Notes under the pieces: generated by a model
The model's input: only the letters and a program-made list of their open reading frames with translations
Told to the model about the DNA's origin: nothing
Databases searched by the model: none
Part shown: in pieces, positions 17,395 to 26,729 of the stretch
How the letters are laid out: the number at the start of each line of letters is the position of its first letter
Position numbering within the stretch: position 1 is the stretch's first letter
Origin: Rothia sp. (in: high G+C Gram-positive bacteria)
GTDB taxonomy: Bacteria > Actinomycetota > Actinomycetes > Actinomycetales > Micrococcaceae
Reading direction: 5' to 3'
Length of the DNA: 64,000 nucleotides
NCBI GenBank assembly: GCA_030524105.1
Contig: JAUNHE010000001.1
Span: 248,001 to 312,000 of the forward strand
Translations under genes and position numbers: made by a program

Positions 17395-18333
17395 CTAGGG
17401 GTTCATAAAATGCCCTACGGCATCGAGTCGGGGCAGATCCAGGCGGGCGTCCGCCGCTTTACGCAGGGCAGGTTTTGCGCAGAAGGCAATACCTAGACCG
17501 GCCTGCTTAAGCATCAGCAGGTCGTTGGCGCCATCACCAACTGCTACGGTGTCGGCTAGAGTTAGGTTTTCTTTCTCTGCCCAGAGCCGGAGCATTTCTT
17601 CTTTGACTTCGGCGGTTACGATAGCACCGCTAACCCTTCCGGTGAGCAGGCCGGCTTCGACTTCTAATTGATTAGCTCTACTGTAGGCCAGCTTTAAACG
17701 GGTAGCTAGGGGAGTGAGGATTTGCTCAAACCCCCCTGAAACGGCAGCGACTACGTGGCCCTCTGCTTGAAGGCCTTGAATAAGCTGCTGGGCGCCGGGG
17801 CTGAGGGTAATTTCTTGGCTTACTTGTTCAAGAAGGCTGAGGGGTAGGCCGGCTAGTTGGCTGACCCTTGAGGTGAGTGACTGAGCAAAGTCAAGCTCTC
17901 CGCGCATAGCCCGCTCCGTTACCTGGGCAACTTCTGCTCCCTTGCCCGCTTTAAGCGCTAAAAGATCAATAACTTCTTCCTGAATAAGAGTGGAATCAAC
18001 GTCCATGACCAGTAGTTTTTTCTGCTGGGCTTCTTGCCCAGAGAAAGCAACTGCGTTGAGGCTGAGACCTAACTGTTTTTCCTGTGAGAGCTGGGCCAGC
18101 CTATGCCTAAGGTCGGGCAGGGACTCAGCGTAGCTACACCTTGCTGTGACCAGCCAGTAGGCCGGGCCTTCTTGCTGGCCCTCTTCTGGAGCAAGGGGGC
18201 TGATGTACTGCTTATCTAGGTTCTGCCAACTGAGGGTTTTGATGCCGGCTAGGGCGTGGTTAAGCTGGTCAAGGTCGGGCTCTTGTGCTGGGTCCCTATG
18301 AGAAATAGCTACGATACCTGCGCTTATGTTCAT
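17395..18333 (-). CDS. serB: Phosphoserine phosphatase SerB
   Basis: SerB removes the phosphate from phosphoserine in the last step of serine synthesis. The HAD motifs are clear: LVMDVDSTLIQEE (nucleophile and acid aspartates), AAVSGGF (motif II serine), and VAVGDGANDLLML (motif III/IV). An N-terminal region of about 100 residues precedes the HAD fold and resembles the ACT-like extension of actinobacterial SerB. The length (312 aa) is usual. It is convergent with the SDR gene and divergent from the ABC ATPase gene. Confidence 0.95.
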   Translation of the reverse strand: MNISAGIVAISHRDPAQEPDLDQLNHALAGIKTLSWQNLDKQYISPLAPEEGQQEGPAYWLVTARCSYAESLPDLRHRLAQLSQEKQLGLSLNAVAFSGQEAQQKKLLVMDVDSTLIQEEVIDLLALKAGKGAEVAQVTERAMRGELDFAQSLTSRVSQLAGLPLSLLEQVSQEITLSPGAQQLIQGLQAEGHVVAAVSGGFEQILTPLATRLKLAYSRANQLEVEAGLLTGRVSGAIVTAEVKEEMLRLWAEKENLTLADTVAVGDGANDLLMLKQAGLGIAFCAKPALRKAADARLDLPRLDAVGHFMNP

Positions 18334-18454
18334 GCTGACTATTGTACGGAGGGCGGGCCAAACTCAACCAGGTTGACAAGCAAGGCAAGATAAGTTGCTT
18401 TTAAAAGGCTGGCTAGATTTTTTCCCGCCCGGTGATCGTTATAAAGTGTCATGT

Positions 18455-19252
18455 ATGAGTGCAGTACTAGATTTTGTGCAAGTTAGCTTAGTTCGCCAGG
18501 GCAAGAAGTTGCTTGATCGGATTAACTGGAAAGTTGAGGAAGGGCAGAAGTGGATTGTTTTAGGTCCTAACGGTGCCGGAAAAACAACCCTGCTAGCCCT
18601 TGCTGCTGCCCGCTTGCACCCTACGAGCGGTACGGTTGATATTTTGGATGAGGTTCTAGGCGCTGTTGATGTTTTTGAGCTTCGCCCCAGGATTGGGGTT
18701 TCTTCGGCTGCCTTGGCGCAGACTATTCCAGCGCAGGAAAAAGTGCGCAATGTGGTTTTAACCGCGGCCTATGCTGTTGCCGGTCGCTGGAAGGAACAGT
18801 ACGAGGGGCTGGATGATCAGCGAGCCGTAGATTTGCTGGCACAGTGGGGTGTGGCGGATCTAGCTGAGAGGGCTTTTGCTACGCTTTCGGAGGGTGAGCG
18901 TAAACGAGTCTTAATAGCCCGGGCTTTAATGACTGATCCAGAATTGCTTTTGCTGGATGAGCCGGCAGCCGGCTTAGACATTGCTGGCCGAGAAGATCTT
19001 GTGTCCAGGCTTACGCGGCTTACCGAGGATCCTGCGGCGCCAGTAACAGTACTGGTAACCCACCATTTGGAAGAAATACCTAGTGGGTTTACCCATATTT
19101 TGCTGCTCCGTGCAGGGCAGGTGGTGGCTTCTGGCCCCTTAGCACAAACCCTTACCCAGGAAAATCTTAAGGCTACCTACGGTATGGATTTTGACTTGAC
19201 CGTTAACGATCGAGGGCGTTACTCAGCTTTTGCGCACCCCTCTGCTAAGTAG
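18455..19252 (+). CDS. ABC ATP-binding protein without a membrane partner
   Basis: This is a single ABC ATPase domain of about 265 residues with Walker A GPNGAGKTT, signature LSEGERKRV, Walker B LLLLDEPAAGLD and switch histidine in VTHHLEEI. The neighbouring genes encode no permease, so it may act as a stand-alone ATPase, like ModF/YlmA-type proteins in the same genomic place in other actinobacteria. I chose the ATG at 18455; the frame opens at 18395, but the added residues do not look conserved. The SpoU methyltransferase gene starts 5 bases after its stop. Confidence 0.85.
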   Translation: MSAVLDFVQVSLVRQGKKLLDRINWKVEEGQKWIVLGPNGAGKTTLLALAAARLHPTSGTVDILDEVLGAVDVFELRPRIGVSSAALAQTIPAQEKVRNVVLTAAYAVAGRWKEQYEGLDDQRAVDLLAQWGVADLAERAFATLSEGERKRVLIARALMTDPELLLLDEPAAGLDIAGREDLVSRLTRLTEDPAAPVTVLVTHHLEEIPSGFTHILLLRAGQVVASGPLAQTLTQENLKATYGMDFDLTVNDRGRYSAFAHPSAK

Positions 19253-19257
19253 GCTCT

Positions 19258-20130
19258 GTGCCTCAAAAACAGTTAAATTCGCAGGACCTTGCTGCCCGTA
19301 GACAACGGGTCTACGCGCTGCCATCAGTCTTAGAGCTAAGCTGCTGTCCCCGGCAGCATCGTGACTATTTTTACGCTATGACTGACGTAAAACTGCGCAG
19401 CTTGCAGGAACCTCGCTGGGGAATATACCTGGCTGAATCAAGTAAGGTTATTCGTCGGGCCTTAGCCGCTGGGGACCGCCCCCTCGCTTTTTTGGCTAGC
19501 GAAAAATGGGCTGATGATTTGCGGGATATTTTTCTGGCTTACCCTCAGGTTCCGGTTTACCTTGCGCAGGAATCAGAGTTAGAGAAACTTACTGGCTATA
19601 GGGTTCACCGTGGAGCCCTGGCCGCTATGCAGAGGCCTGCTCCTCGAACCTTGGCAGAGATTGTCAGCGGTTCTTCTCGTTTAGCTGTTCTTGAAGATAT
19701 TGTGGACCATGCTAATCTGGGCGCTATCTTTCGTTCTGCTGCAGGGTTAGGTTTTGACGCTATTATTCTCAGTCCCAGCTGTGCGGATCCCTTGTATCGT
19801 CGGTCTATTAAGGTTTCTATGGGCGCTGTTTTTAGTCTGCCTTGGGTAAGATCAACAGACTGGGGTAAGGATCTGCAGACCTTACGAGAGCAAGGTTTTG
19901 TGCTTGCTGCAATGGCTTTAGCAGATTCTGCTATGGACCTGCGTCACCTGGGCCAAAGGCAGGAGGATAAGCTTGCCTTGCTTCTGGGCTCAGAGGGGCC
20001 CGGCTTAAGCCGGTCTAGTCTTGCGGCAGCAGATTTTCTGGTTAAGATACCCATGTTCTGGCAGGTTGATTCCCTCAACGTTGCTACGGCTGCAGCCCTT
20101 GCTTTTTGGGAAACTGGCCCAAGAACGTGA
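19258..20130 (+). CDS. TrmH/SpoU family RNA 2'-O-methyltransferase
   Basis: This is a SPOUT-class methyltransferase using S-adenosylmethionine on rRNA or tRNA. Family motifs: VLEDIVDHANLGAIFRSAAG (motif 1), LLLGSEGPGLS (motif 2) and IPMFWQVDSLNVATAAALAFWE (motif 3, the knotted SAM site; the usual Met-Xaa-Gly is IPMFW here). The N-terminal 100 residues form the substrate-binding part. The start is a GTG 5 bases after the upstream gene, so translation is probably coupled. The target nucleotide is unknown. Confidence 0.88.
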   Translation: MPQKQLNSQDLAARRQRVYALPSVLELSCCPRQHRDYFYAMTDVKLRSLQEPRWGIYLAESSKVIRRALAAGDRPLAFLASEKWADDLRDIFLAYPQVPVYLAQESELEKLTGYRVHRGALAAMQRPAPRTLAEIVSGSSRLAVLEDIVDHANLGAIFRSAAGLGFDAIILSPSCADPLYRRSIKVSMGAVFSLPWVRSTDWGKDLQTLREQGFVLAAMALADSAMDLRHLGQRQEDKLALLLGSEGPGLSRSSLAAADFLVKIPMFWQVDSLNVATAAALAFWETGPRT

Positions 20131-20277
20131 CCAATCTTTAGCCGGTGGTGGTGGAGTGGTTTGTCTAACAGTGCTAAGGTTGACTTTTGGTTTATTAAAC
20201 TGTGCGGGTTGCCGCTCCCTTATTTATCCAAAATCCTAGGTCACTGGCAAAATCCAGGACAGAAGAAGGTACGTATT

Positions 20278-20535
20278 ATGAAGGCAGATATCCATCCGGA
20301 TTATCACCCAGTTTTGTTTCGCGATCTGGCCTCGGGCAAAACAATTCTAACTAATTCCACCATGTCATCGGCTAAGACCGAAGTGTGGGAAGACGGCAAT
20401 GAATACCCACTGGTAGAGGTTGAAATTTCGTCAGAATCTCATCCTTTCTATACCGGTAAGCAGCGCATTATGGACTCCGCAGGCCGTGTTGAGCGTTTTA
20501 ATGCCCGCTTTAAGAATTTTGGTAAAGCTTCCTAA
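20278..20535 (+). CDS. rpmE2: 50S ribosomal protein L31 type B
   Basis: This 85-residue ribosomal protein starts [16 protein letters not shown] and has the type B pattern: no CxxC zinc motif and a longer C-terminus ([22 protein letters not shown]). Type B L31 substitutes for the zinc-binding form when zinc is scarce and in many bacteria is under Zur control; I see no obvious Zur box upstream. The frame opens at 20161, but the ATG at 20278, preceded by AGAAGG, is the start by family length. Confidence 0.95.
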   Translation: MKADIHPDYHPVLFRDLASGKTILTNSTMSSAKTEVWEDGNEYPLVEVEISSESHPFYTGKQRIMDSAGRVERFNARFKNFGKAS

Positions 20536-20618
20536 GTTTTAGCTTGGAGGGGAAATACGGCTGACACTGGCCCTTAGGCTAGGATATTGCGGGTATTTAC
20601 TCCAAAACTAGGTAAAAT

Positions 20619-20665
20619 AGCAGGGATTTGCCACCATAAATGGTGGCAAATCCCTGCTTGTTTTT
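20619..20665 (+). terminator. Terminator between rpmE2 and the LCP gene
   Basis: A perfect 18-bp stem (arms beginning AGCAGGGATTTGCC) with a TAAA loop is followed by TGTTTTTAG. It lies 83 bases after rpmE2 and ends just before the ribosome-binding site of the LCP gene, so transcription of the latter would need to start within or after it, or read through. Confidence 0.85.
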
Positions 20666-20680
20666 AGAAGGAGTTCCCCC

Positions 20681-21817
20681 ATGTCCCCTACAGCTCAGGC
20701 CGATCAGCAGAGCCCCCGGCGAAAAAGAAAAATTATACTTATCAGCATCTTGTCCTTGGTATTAGTCTTAGGGGCTGGTGCTGCCATCTATTTAGGAGTT
20801 ATCAGTCAGGCCTGGAACGGTGGGACTAATAAGTTTTCCTCTGCTTTTCCCGATGAGTCTGGAAAGACGGGGAGCAGCATGGATGGTTTTAATCAGGGAC
20901 TTTCGGGTAATCTCGTTAACTCTAAAGGCCTAGATAACAGTTCTGTGAATGATAAGAACGGTAATGGGATTCCGGATCATCTAGAATACGGTGTTGTTAC
21001 AGCGAGGCCGTCTGAAACCGGATCAACGGATATTTTGCTTTTGGGTTCTGATTCTCGAGCCGGTACGGCGGAGGCAAGTAATGTCTCAGGGCAGCGGGCA
21101 GACAGTATTATGCTCCTGCATATTCCTGCCTCGGGTGGTGACCCTTATTTGATTTCATTGATGCGCGATAGCTGGGTTAATATTCCCGGATACGGGGCAG
21201 CAAAAATAAATGCTGCTCTTAACTACGGTGGAGTTGACTTACAGGTGGCAACTATTGAGCAACTGCTTAATGTGCGTATTGACCATGTTGCGGAGATAGA
21301 TTTCTCTGGTTTTAAGAGCATGACTGATGCTTTGGGTGGGGTTACTGTCCAGGTGCCGGTTTCTTTTTCGTCGAATAACTACACCTTTACTGCGGGTGAG
21401 CAAACGATGAGTGGTGGTGAGGCTCTTGTCTTTGTGCGGGAACGTTATTCTTTTGCTGATGGTGACTATCAGCGGGTAAGGAATCAGCGGGCCTATATGA
21501 ATGGTTTGCTTAATACGATTAAAAGTCAGGGGGTTTTTGAGAATATCGGAAACTTTAAAAACCTTATTGATTCCATTACTCCCTACGTCACCGTTGATAG
21601 CGGTTTAACCGCTGCTACTATAGCTTCCTTGGCGCTGCCTTACCTGAGTAGCGGGGGCCCAAATCTGCAGATGTTGACGATGCCTAACGCAGGACCTGAC
21701 TGGTCTATGGACGGGCAGTCTATTGTGGTGCTTAATGTAGATGCCACGGCAGAGCTGTCTAATGCCTTACGCGAGGGCACTATGGACAGCTACGTCAGTA
21801 AGCACGGTACGGACTAA
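20681..21817 (+). CDS. LytR-CpsA-Psr family cell-wall glycopolymer ligase
   Basis: LCP proteins move glycopolymers from lipid carriers to peptidoglycan. The 378-residue product has a short basic cytoplasmic N-terminus, one membrane helix (about 20-42) and an extracellular LCP domain. Typical motifs are ILLLGSDSRAG, GQRADSIMLLHI, LISLMRDSWVNIPG, AALNYGG, and FVRERYSFADGDYQRVRNQR with the arginines that bind the pyrophosphate. AGAAGGAG lies before the ATG. The gene is monocistronic, following a terminator and ending 1 base before a convergent gene. Confidence 0.92.
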   Translation: MSPTAQADQQSPRRKRKIILISILSLVLVLGAGAAIYLGVISQAWNGGTNKFSSAFPDESGKTGSSMDGFNQGLSGNLVNSKGLDNSSVNDKNGNGIPDHLEYGVVTARPSETGSTDILLLGSDSRAGTAEASNVSGQRADSIMLLHIPASGGDPYLISLMRDSWVNIPGYGAAKINAALNYGGVDLQVATIEQLLNVRIDHVAEIDFSGFKSMTDALGGVTVQVPVSFSSNNYTFTAGEQTMSGGEALVFVRERYSFADGDYQRVRNQRAYMNGLLNTIKSQGVFENIGNFKNLIDSITPYVTVDSGLTAATIASLALPYLSSGGPNLQMLTMPNAGPDWSMDGQSIVVLNVDATAELSNALREGTMDSYVSKHGTD

Positions 21818-21818
21818 A

Positions 21819-22940
21819 CTAACTGGATGTTCGTCCCATGTAGAGGGCCAGGGCAAGAAAGCAAACGCCGAAGGCTAGGGATACTACCCCGAGCAGGGCT
21901 TTCCAGAAGACAAGCCCGAGTCCAGCGAGGATAAAGATAAGTCCAAGGATGGCTAGCAAAACAGCTAGTCGCCGGTCGGGAGTGTCTGGGGCCCGGCGTC
22001 GGCTTGGTGTGCTGGACTCTGTGTCATAACGGTTTTGATGGGCCGCAATGGATTCCACCAGATCCTGTTTTTTCCTAAGGTAGGCTTCTCTGTCTACTTC
22101 ACCTTCGGCGGGGGCAAAAGAAGTGGTGACAGTGTAGGCGCTGGCTATAGGAAGTAACTCAGGGACATTGTTGGGGAGTTCCTCAAACCATTCAGCGGGT
22201 ATGTCTTGGGTTCTTAGAGCCTGCACTGTCAGGGAGATTTCGAGGGCATTCCCGCGAATGGTGCCCCAGGCACTGGTGAGTTTGTTGCGTTCTCTAGCGT
22301 ACCTGATGAGTGGAGCCAGTTGCTCGGACATCTGGGTGCTCAGGCGGCCAACAAGCTTACGGTCGTGGAGGACGTCTACCATATCAACGGTGTCTTGCCC
22401 TACTTGCTTCTGCTGGTTAATTTCTAGTGTAAGAATGACTCTGGCTTCACCGCTAGGTGGCAGGATGCTGTGCAGATATTCTGAATGGTCCTTTTCGTCA
22501 AGAACCTTCATGGAGGGCCCTTGCGGTAGCAAGGTGGAGTGGGCTGGTGTGTGGTTGAGCGGGAAGAGCGTACTCGGTGGGCTTAAGGATAGGAGGCCTT
22601 GGCTTTCAATGATGTTTTCTCCGCTGATTCTGCGAAGTACCGCAAGGAGCTGAAGGTGAACAATAGCATCGTAACCTGAGGCAATAACCCGGGTGATGGG
22701 CTGCCAGTACTGGGCCGACAGCTCTGGGGACATTCTGCCCACCTTGTAGTCGTCAATATAGACGGCAATACTGCTGGGTTCATAGGGGTTGTCGGGTTCC
22801 GGTACTAGCCGAGCTTCACCATTCCAGATACGTTCTCTGTCTACTTGGAGCTCTTCAAAGACCTGGAGGATTTCAGCATCATAAAAGTCGTTGGTGATGA
22901 CTTCTACGGTGCCACGATCACCCAAAACATAGTCGGTCAA
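21819..22940 (-). CDS. HIRAN domain protein with two C-terminal membrane helices
   Basis: The N-terminal region has the HIRAN pattern (ARLVPEPDNPYEPSSIAVYI, followed by VGRMSPELSAQY, about residues 43-80). HIRAN domains bind DNA ends or damaged DNA in eukaryotic proteins; in actinobacteria they occur in small membrane proteins of unknown role. A second, weaker repeat of the same layout lies at about 150-220 (ARVILTLEINQQ, DRKLVGRLSTQMSEQL). Two hydrophobic segments close the 373-residue chain (about 325-345 and 348-368). It follows pepN on the same strand but is separated from it by a terminator. Confidence 0.75.
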   Translation of the reverse strand: MTDYVLGDRGTVEVITNDFYDAEILQVFEELQVDRERIWNGEARLVPEPDNPYEPSSIAVYIDDYKVGRMSPELSAQYWQPITRVIASGYDAIVHLQLLAVLRRISGENIIESQGLLSLSPPSTLFPLNHTPAHSTLLPQGPSMKVLDEKDHSEYLHSILPPSGEARVILTLEINQQKQVGQDTVDMVDVLHDRKLVGRLSTQMSEQLAPLIRYARERNKLTSAWGTIRGNALEISLTVQALRTQDIPAEWFEELPNNVPELLPIASAYTVTTSFAPAEGEVDREAYLRKKQDLVESIAAHQNRYDTESSTPSRRRAPDTPDRRLAVLLAILGLIFILAGLGLVFWKALLGVVSLAFGVCFLALALYMGRTSS

Positions 22941-22992
22941 AGTTTACTCCTTAAGCGCTGGCGAAATTCTCATGATATAGCTTCTCACGAAA

Positions 22993-23030
22993 AACTAGTT
23001 TGGCAGCGCTTTTGGGCTGCCAAACTAGTT
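22993..23030 (-). terminator. Terminator of pepN
   Basis: AACTAGTTTGGCAGC and its exact complement form a 15-bp stem around an 8-base loop. Read on the minus strand, the stem is followed by TTT, placing the terminator about 60 bases after the pepN stop and before the HIRAN gene. Confidence 0.8.
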
Positions 23031-23090
23031 GGCAGTTTTGTGGCCTTTCTTGGCTCAGTTAACTGGACATTATGGCTGGGATTGCTGGGC

Positions 23091-25736
23091 TCAACTGTTA
23101 AATTGCTGGCCCGTGAGGCTGCGCTCCAGGCCGGCAAGTTCTTCACGAACTAGTCGGATCAGAGCACTGGGTGCCTGAGGGTGTTCTTGCAGCCAGTCAG
23201 CTACAGCCCGGTAGGAGGGGTGCTGGTTGACGGGGAGTTCGGCCCGGTAGTCTTCCTGGGGGAAGAGGCCGCTAATAAGGCGGGTTGCCATGCCTATAGA
23301 ACGGTTCTGCCAGATTTCCTCTAGGTCAGCTAGCAGCGGTGCAGTATAGTCGCTGCGCAGCTCTTGGGGCCCGGTCTGGAATCCTTGGGCTGTGGCAGTA
23401 AGGATCTCGTTGGAGATACTGTTATCGTAGAGGATCTTGCTGAAGGCGGCTTGTTTGGTCTGCGCCTGCGGGAAGGCGGCGCTTGCGTAGGCGTAACCTC
23501 GTTCAGCAATTGATGAGGGGTAGTTCTTTCGGGCTTGATCGAGTTCTTCTTGACTAATACTGTTCCTAGCTGCCAGGGCGATTAGGGCAGACCAGCCTAG
23601 GCTTTGGTGGTGGGGTAGGCCGGGGGTAAGAGCAATGTCGCCGGTATTTTTTTCTTGGGCGCCGCTGGCGATATCTTTGAGGTCTGCTAGGCCCTCGTGG
23701 GTGTGCAGGCTGATAGCTAGGAGTGCACGCAGCAGAATGAGTTGGGTGTCGCTGCCGGGTTGAGCCTGGCGCAGACTTGTGTAACAAGCTTGGTAGAGCT
23801 GCTGCCAGAGTTGGGGGCGTTTATGGGCAGGAGTGTAGAGGGAAATGGCGCTTTGGCCCTGGTCTAGGATGTTGGACAGTATCGTTGCTGACTGCTCACC
23901 GGATAGGTGTTGGGCTACCGCTTGCACAAAGGTGGAGCTGGTCAGGCTGGCATCACGTACCTGGTTCCAGAGGCTACCCCAGATCAAGCCGCGACTGAGT
24001 GGATTTTTTATGCTAGAGACGGATTTAAGGGCGCTAGCTAAGCCGTCTTCTGGGCTGAGCAGCACTTTGGCGTAGGTGAGGTCCTGTGCGTTAACAAGTA
24101 GTAGGTCTGCCTCTTCAAGTTTTGCTAGTTGTTCTGGCTTTAAATTTAGCTGGGTTTTTGGGTTTGGCCCGGCCGGTATCTCTACTTTAAAGTTTTCTGT
24201 TACGGCTAGTTCTTGCCCGGACCAGCGGTAGGTTTCCAGCTCTAGCCGGTGTGGGCGCCCTAGCTGGGAGGGCTTTCCCTGCGGTAGGAGCTGGTTGAGG
24301 TAGAACTCTTTGAGTTGGCCGTCGCTGCTGTAGCTGCGTTCTGTTTGGATGCTGGAAAGGCCGCTGGTTTGTAGCCAGGCGGTGGCCCAACTAAAAATAT
24401 CTCGGCTGGTTGTTTGGTCAAGAGCTGTCAAGAAGTCTTCTAGGCTGGTATTTGACCAAGCGTGACGCTGAAAGTAGAGGCGGATTGCGGCTATAAAATC
24501 GGTAAAGCCAAGGTAGGCTACCAGTTGTTTGATAACGGAGGAGCCTTTGGCGTAGGTTATACCGTCAAAATTTTGCCGTGCTGCTTCTAGGTGGGGAACA
24601 TCGCCAACAATTGGGTGGCTGCTGGGGAGTTGGTCTTGTTTGTAGGCCCAGGATTTACGGCGATGAGCAAAGGTAACCCAGGATTCTTTAAAACCAGCTG
24701 CTTCTGCCGCAGCCAGGGTGCCCATATATTCGGCAAAAGATTCTTTAAGCCAGAGGTCGTTCCACCATTTCATGGTGACTAAATCACCGAACCACATGTG
24801 GCTCATTTCGTGGTAGATGACGTTGGCACGTGATTCTAGTTGGGCTTGGGTTGCTCCCGATTCAAAGAGGTAGGCTTCGGTGAAGGTTACCAGGCCGGGG
24901 TTTTCCATGGCACCGAGGTTGTATTCGGGAACAAAAGCCTGATCGTATTTGGGGTAGGGGTAGGGGTAGGCGAAGAGGTCTTGAAAGTAGTCGAGTCCTG
25001 CTTTGCTGACTTTAAAAATGTTACTGGCGTCTAGGTGGTCGCGTAGGGATTGCCGGCAGAAAAGTCTGAGCGTGAGGGGCCCGGAGTTGTGCTGAGCGGT
25101 GGGCTGGTAGCTATCTTCGAGGCTGTAGTATTGGCCGGCTAGGATGCTGGTGATGTAGGTTGAGATTTTTTGGGTGGGGGCAAAGATTCTTTTACTGATG
25201 TTTGAATCTGCCGGGTCTGGGACTGTGCTTTGGAGGGGGGCGTTTGATTCAACAACCCAGTCTTTGTGTGCGGTGACACAAAAATTAAAAACTGCTTTGA
25301 GGTCTGGTTGTTCAAAGTTGGGGAAGACTCTGCGGCAGTCTGCGGGTTCGTATTGGGTGTAGAGGTAGACCTTGCCGTCGTGGGGGTCAAAGTAGCGGTG
25401 TAGGCCTTCTCCTGACTGGGAGTAGTAGGAGCGTCCCATGATGGTTAGGGTGTTTTGGGCGGCTAGCTGGGGTAGGTGGATGCGTGAGCCTTGGGTTAGT
25501 TTGGCATGGTCCAGGGTGGTGCCGTTGAGTTTTACCAGGTCAAGGCTGTGGTGAATGTAGTCGATAAAGGTTTCTGATCCGGCTGCTGCGCTGAAGCGGA
25601 CGGTTGTTGTGGTGGGGTAGGTTTTTATGGTCTGGTCTGCAGCGTGGGTAAGATCGATGTGAACATCGTAGCTGGATACGGTGAGCAGCTCTGAGCGGCG
25701 GGCGGCTTCTGCCTGGGTTAGATTTTCCTTCTTCAC
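23091..25736 (-). CDS. pepN: Aminopeptidase N (M1 family)
   Basis: This cytosolic zinc aminopeptidase trims N-terminal residues from peptides. The 881-residue sequence has the exopeptidase motif GAMEN (275-279), the zinc site HEMSH (309-313) with the distal Glu at about 332 in KESFAEYMG, and the C-terminal ERAP1-like helical domain. The length fits actinobacterial PepN (about 850). It reads away from tRNA-Leu, and a strong terminator follows. No unusual substitutions at the active site. Confidence 0.96.
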   Translation of the reverse strand: MKKENLTQAEAARRSELLTVSSYDVHIDLTHAADQTIKTYPTTTTVRFSAAAGSETFIDYIHHSLDLVKLNGTTLDHAKLTQGSRIHLPQLAAQNTLTIMGRSYYSQSGEGLHRYFDPHDGKVYLYTQYEPADCRRVFPNFEQPDLKAVFNFCVTAHKDWVVESNAPLQSTVPDPADSNISKRIFAPTQKISTYITSILAGQYYSLEDSYQPTAQHNSGPLTLRLFCRQSLRDHLDASNIFKVSKAGLDYFQDLFAYPYPYPKYDQAFVPEYNLGAMENPGLVTFTEAYLFESGATQAQLESRANVIYHEMSHMWFGDLVTMKWWNDLWLKESFAEYMGTLAAAEAAGFKESWVTFAHRRKSWAYKQDQLPSSHPIVGDVPHLEAARQNFDGITYAKGSSVIKQLVAYLGFTDFIAAIRLYFQRHAWSNTSLEDFLTALDQTTSRDIFSWATAWLQTSGLSSIQTERSYSSDGQLKEFYLNQLLPQGKPSQLGRPHRLELETYRWSGQELAVTENFKVEIPAGPNPKTQLNLKPEQLAKLEEADLLLVNAQDLTYAKVLLSPEDGLASALKSVSSIKNPLSRGLIWGSLWNQVRDASLTSSTFVQAVAQHLSGEQSATILSNILDQGQSAISLYTPAHKRPQLWQQLYQACYTSLRQAQPGSDTQLILLRALLAISLHTHEGLADLKDIASGAQEKNTGDIALTPGLPHHQSLGWSALIALAARNSISQEELDQARKNYPSSIAERGYAYASAAFPQAQTKQAAFSKILYDNSISNEILTATAQGFQTGPQELRSDYTAPLLADLEEIWQNRSIGMATRLISGLFPQEDYRAELPVNQHPSYRAVADWLQEHPQAPSALIRLVREELAGLERSLTGQQFNS

Positions 25737-25916
25737 CTTGCCTATTTAACAACAGTCTGTCCCTGCTATCCAAGCCCTTACCTGGAGTCAAGCGGGTGAT
25801 GTTTGTGATATAAGATACTGAAAATTGTGGGGTTTGGATTTGCGCCCTGCAGGTGGCCAGTGTAGATTATTACCTGTTGCCACGGGATCTTCACGTCAGC
25901 TTCCGTGCTGCTACCT

Positions 25917-26003
25917 GCGCGGGTGGCGGAATAGGCAGACGCGCTAGCTTGAGGTGCTAGTCCTCATATTACGAGGGTGGGGGTTCAAGTCCCCCTCCGC
26001 GCA
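25917..26003 (+). tRNA. tRNA-Leu (anticodon GAG)
   Basis: The 87-base sequence folds as a class II tRNA: acceptor GCGCGGG pairs with TCCGCGC (one G-U), the anticodon stem CTAGC/GCTAG encloses TTGAGGT with anticodon GAG, a variable arm (CCTCATATTACGAGG) follows, and the T arm is GGGGGTTCAAGTCCCCC. The 3' CCA is not encoded. The next 4.9 kb downstream holds accessory genes, as often happens after tRNA genes used for integration, but I found no repeat of the tRNA 3' end. Confidence 0.95.
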
Positions 26004-26058
26004 CAGGGGTTCAGTTGTAGGGCTCAGAAATGTGGGTTCTACACAAGGGACATCGTGA

Positions 26059-26097
26059 AGCCCGGTTCATCCTTTTGATGAATCGGGCTAAATTTTT
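26059..26097 (+). terminator. Terminator after tRNA-Leu
   Basis: AGCCCGGTTCATC and GATGAATCGGGCT form a 13-bp stem with one G-T pair and a 5-base loop, followed by AAATTTTT. It ends the tRNA transcript. Confidence 0.8.
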
Positions 26098-26116
26098 ACA
26101 AGTTCTGGCGGGGTCG

Positions 26117-26618
26117 TCACACTGCCCTGAGTACAAGCATAAAGCCTTCGCGGTCTTTCGACTGCTTGAGCTTCACCTGATACTTCTTACGGCGTTCGAT
26201 ACGCTTCGGGTCATTCTTTTCACGGTTCAAATAGTCGATTGAAGCGTTGATGAGATCTTCTGGCATAGACGGAGAGTAGAACTGGCCCTCAACCAGGATG
26301 AACCCAAGGTAGCCGCCAGTGCGCTGCTGGCCGAGTTCCTTCTTGCCGTAGTCCATGACCAGTTTGAAGCCCATCGTTTGCAATGAGAGCTGGAACTCTT
26401 CCGGTTTCAGACCTGGCAGGTATGCCCTGTCGGTAACAAAATACCCTGGCCTAAAACCGCGTTCAAGCAAAGTTTCGATAGCAAATATTGCGTTCTTACG
26501 CAGGTTTTACCTGGTGCTTTAAATGACGTGGTGTGAATAAGATGCGGGAAATCAACGAGGTTGAAGTTGATGAGGGTATGAGCCTCACGTCCCCGTCGTT
26601 GTAGTCCTGGTGTGCCAT
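26117..26618 (-). pseudogene. Broken transposase-like gene with frameshifts
   Basis: The longest open part (26117-26470) reads LLERGFRPGYFVTDRAYLPG, followed by KPEEFQLSLQTMGFKLVMDY and YSPSMPEDLINASIDY. The reading continues upstream in other frames: RKNAIFAIETLLERG in the same frame beyond a stop, LINFNLVDFPHLIH in a second, and MAHQDYND from an ATG at 26618 in a third, so at least two frameshifts have broken one gene. The sequence resembles DDE-type transposase-like proteins seen in actinobacteria, but I am not certain of the family. The 5' part seems missing as well. Together with the tRNA it marks an old insertion site. Confidence 0.6.
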
Positions 26619-26729
26619 TAGGAGTATCCTTGGTGCAGGTATGCTTCTCTAGCTTGAATATCGAATGAAACATTCGTTCTGTAGGTATAGATAAAGTATA
26701 GAAGTAATAATAATTTGGAAATTACCAAA

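Noticed and set aside
22993-23030. Long inverted repeat as transposon end or operator
   Set aside because: Its place after pepN and the T run on the minus strand are explained by an intrinsic terminator.
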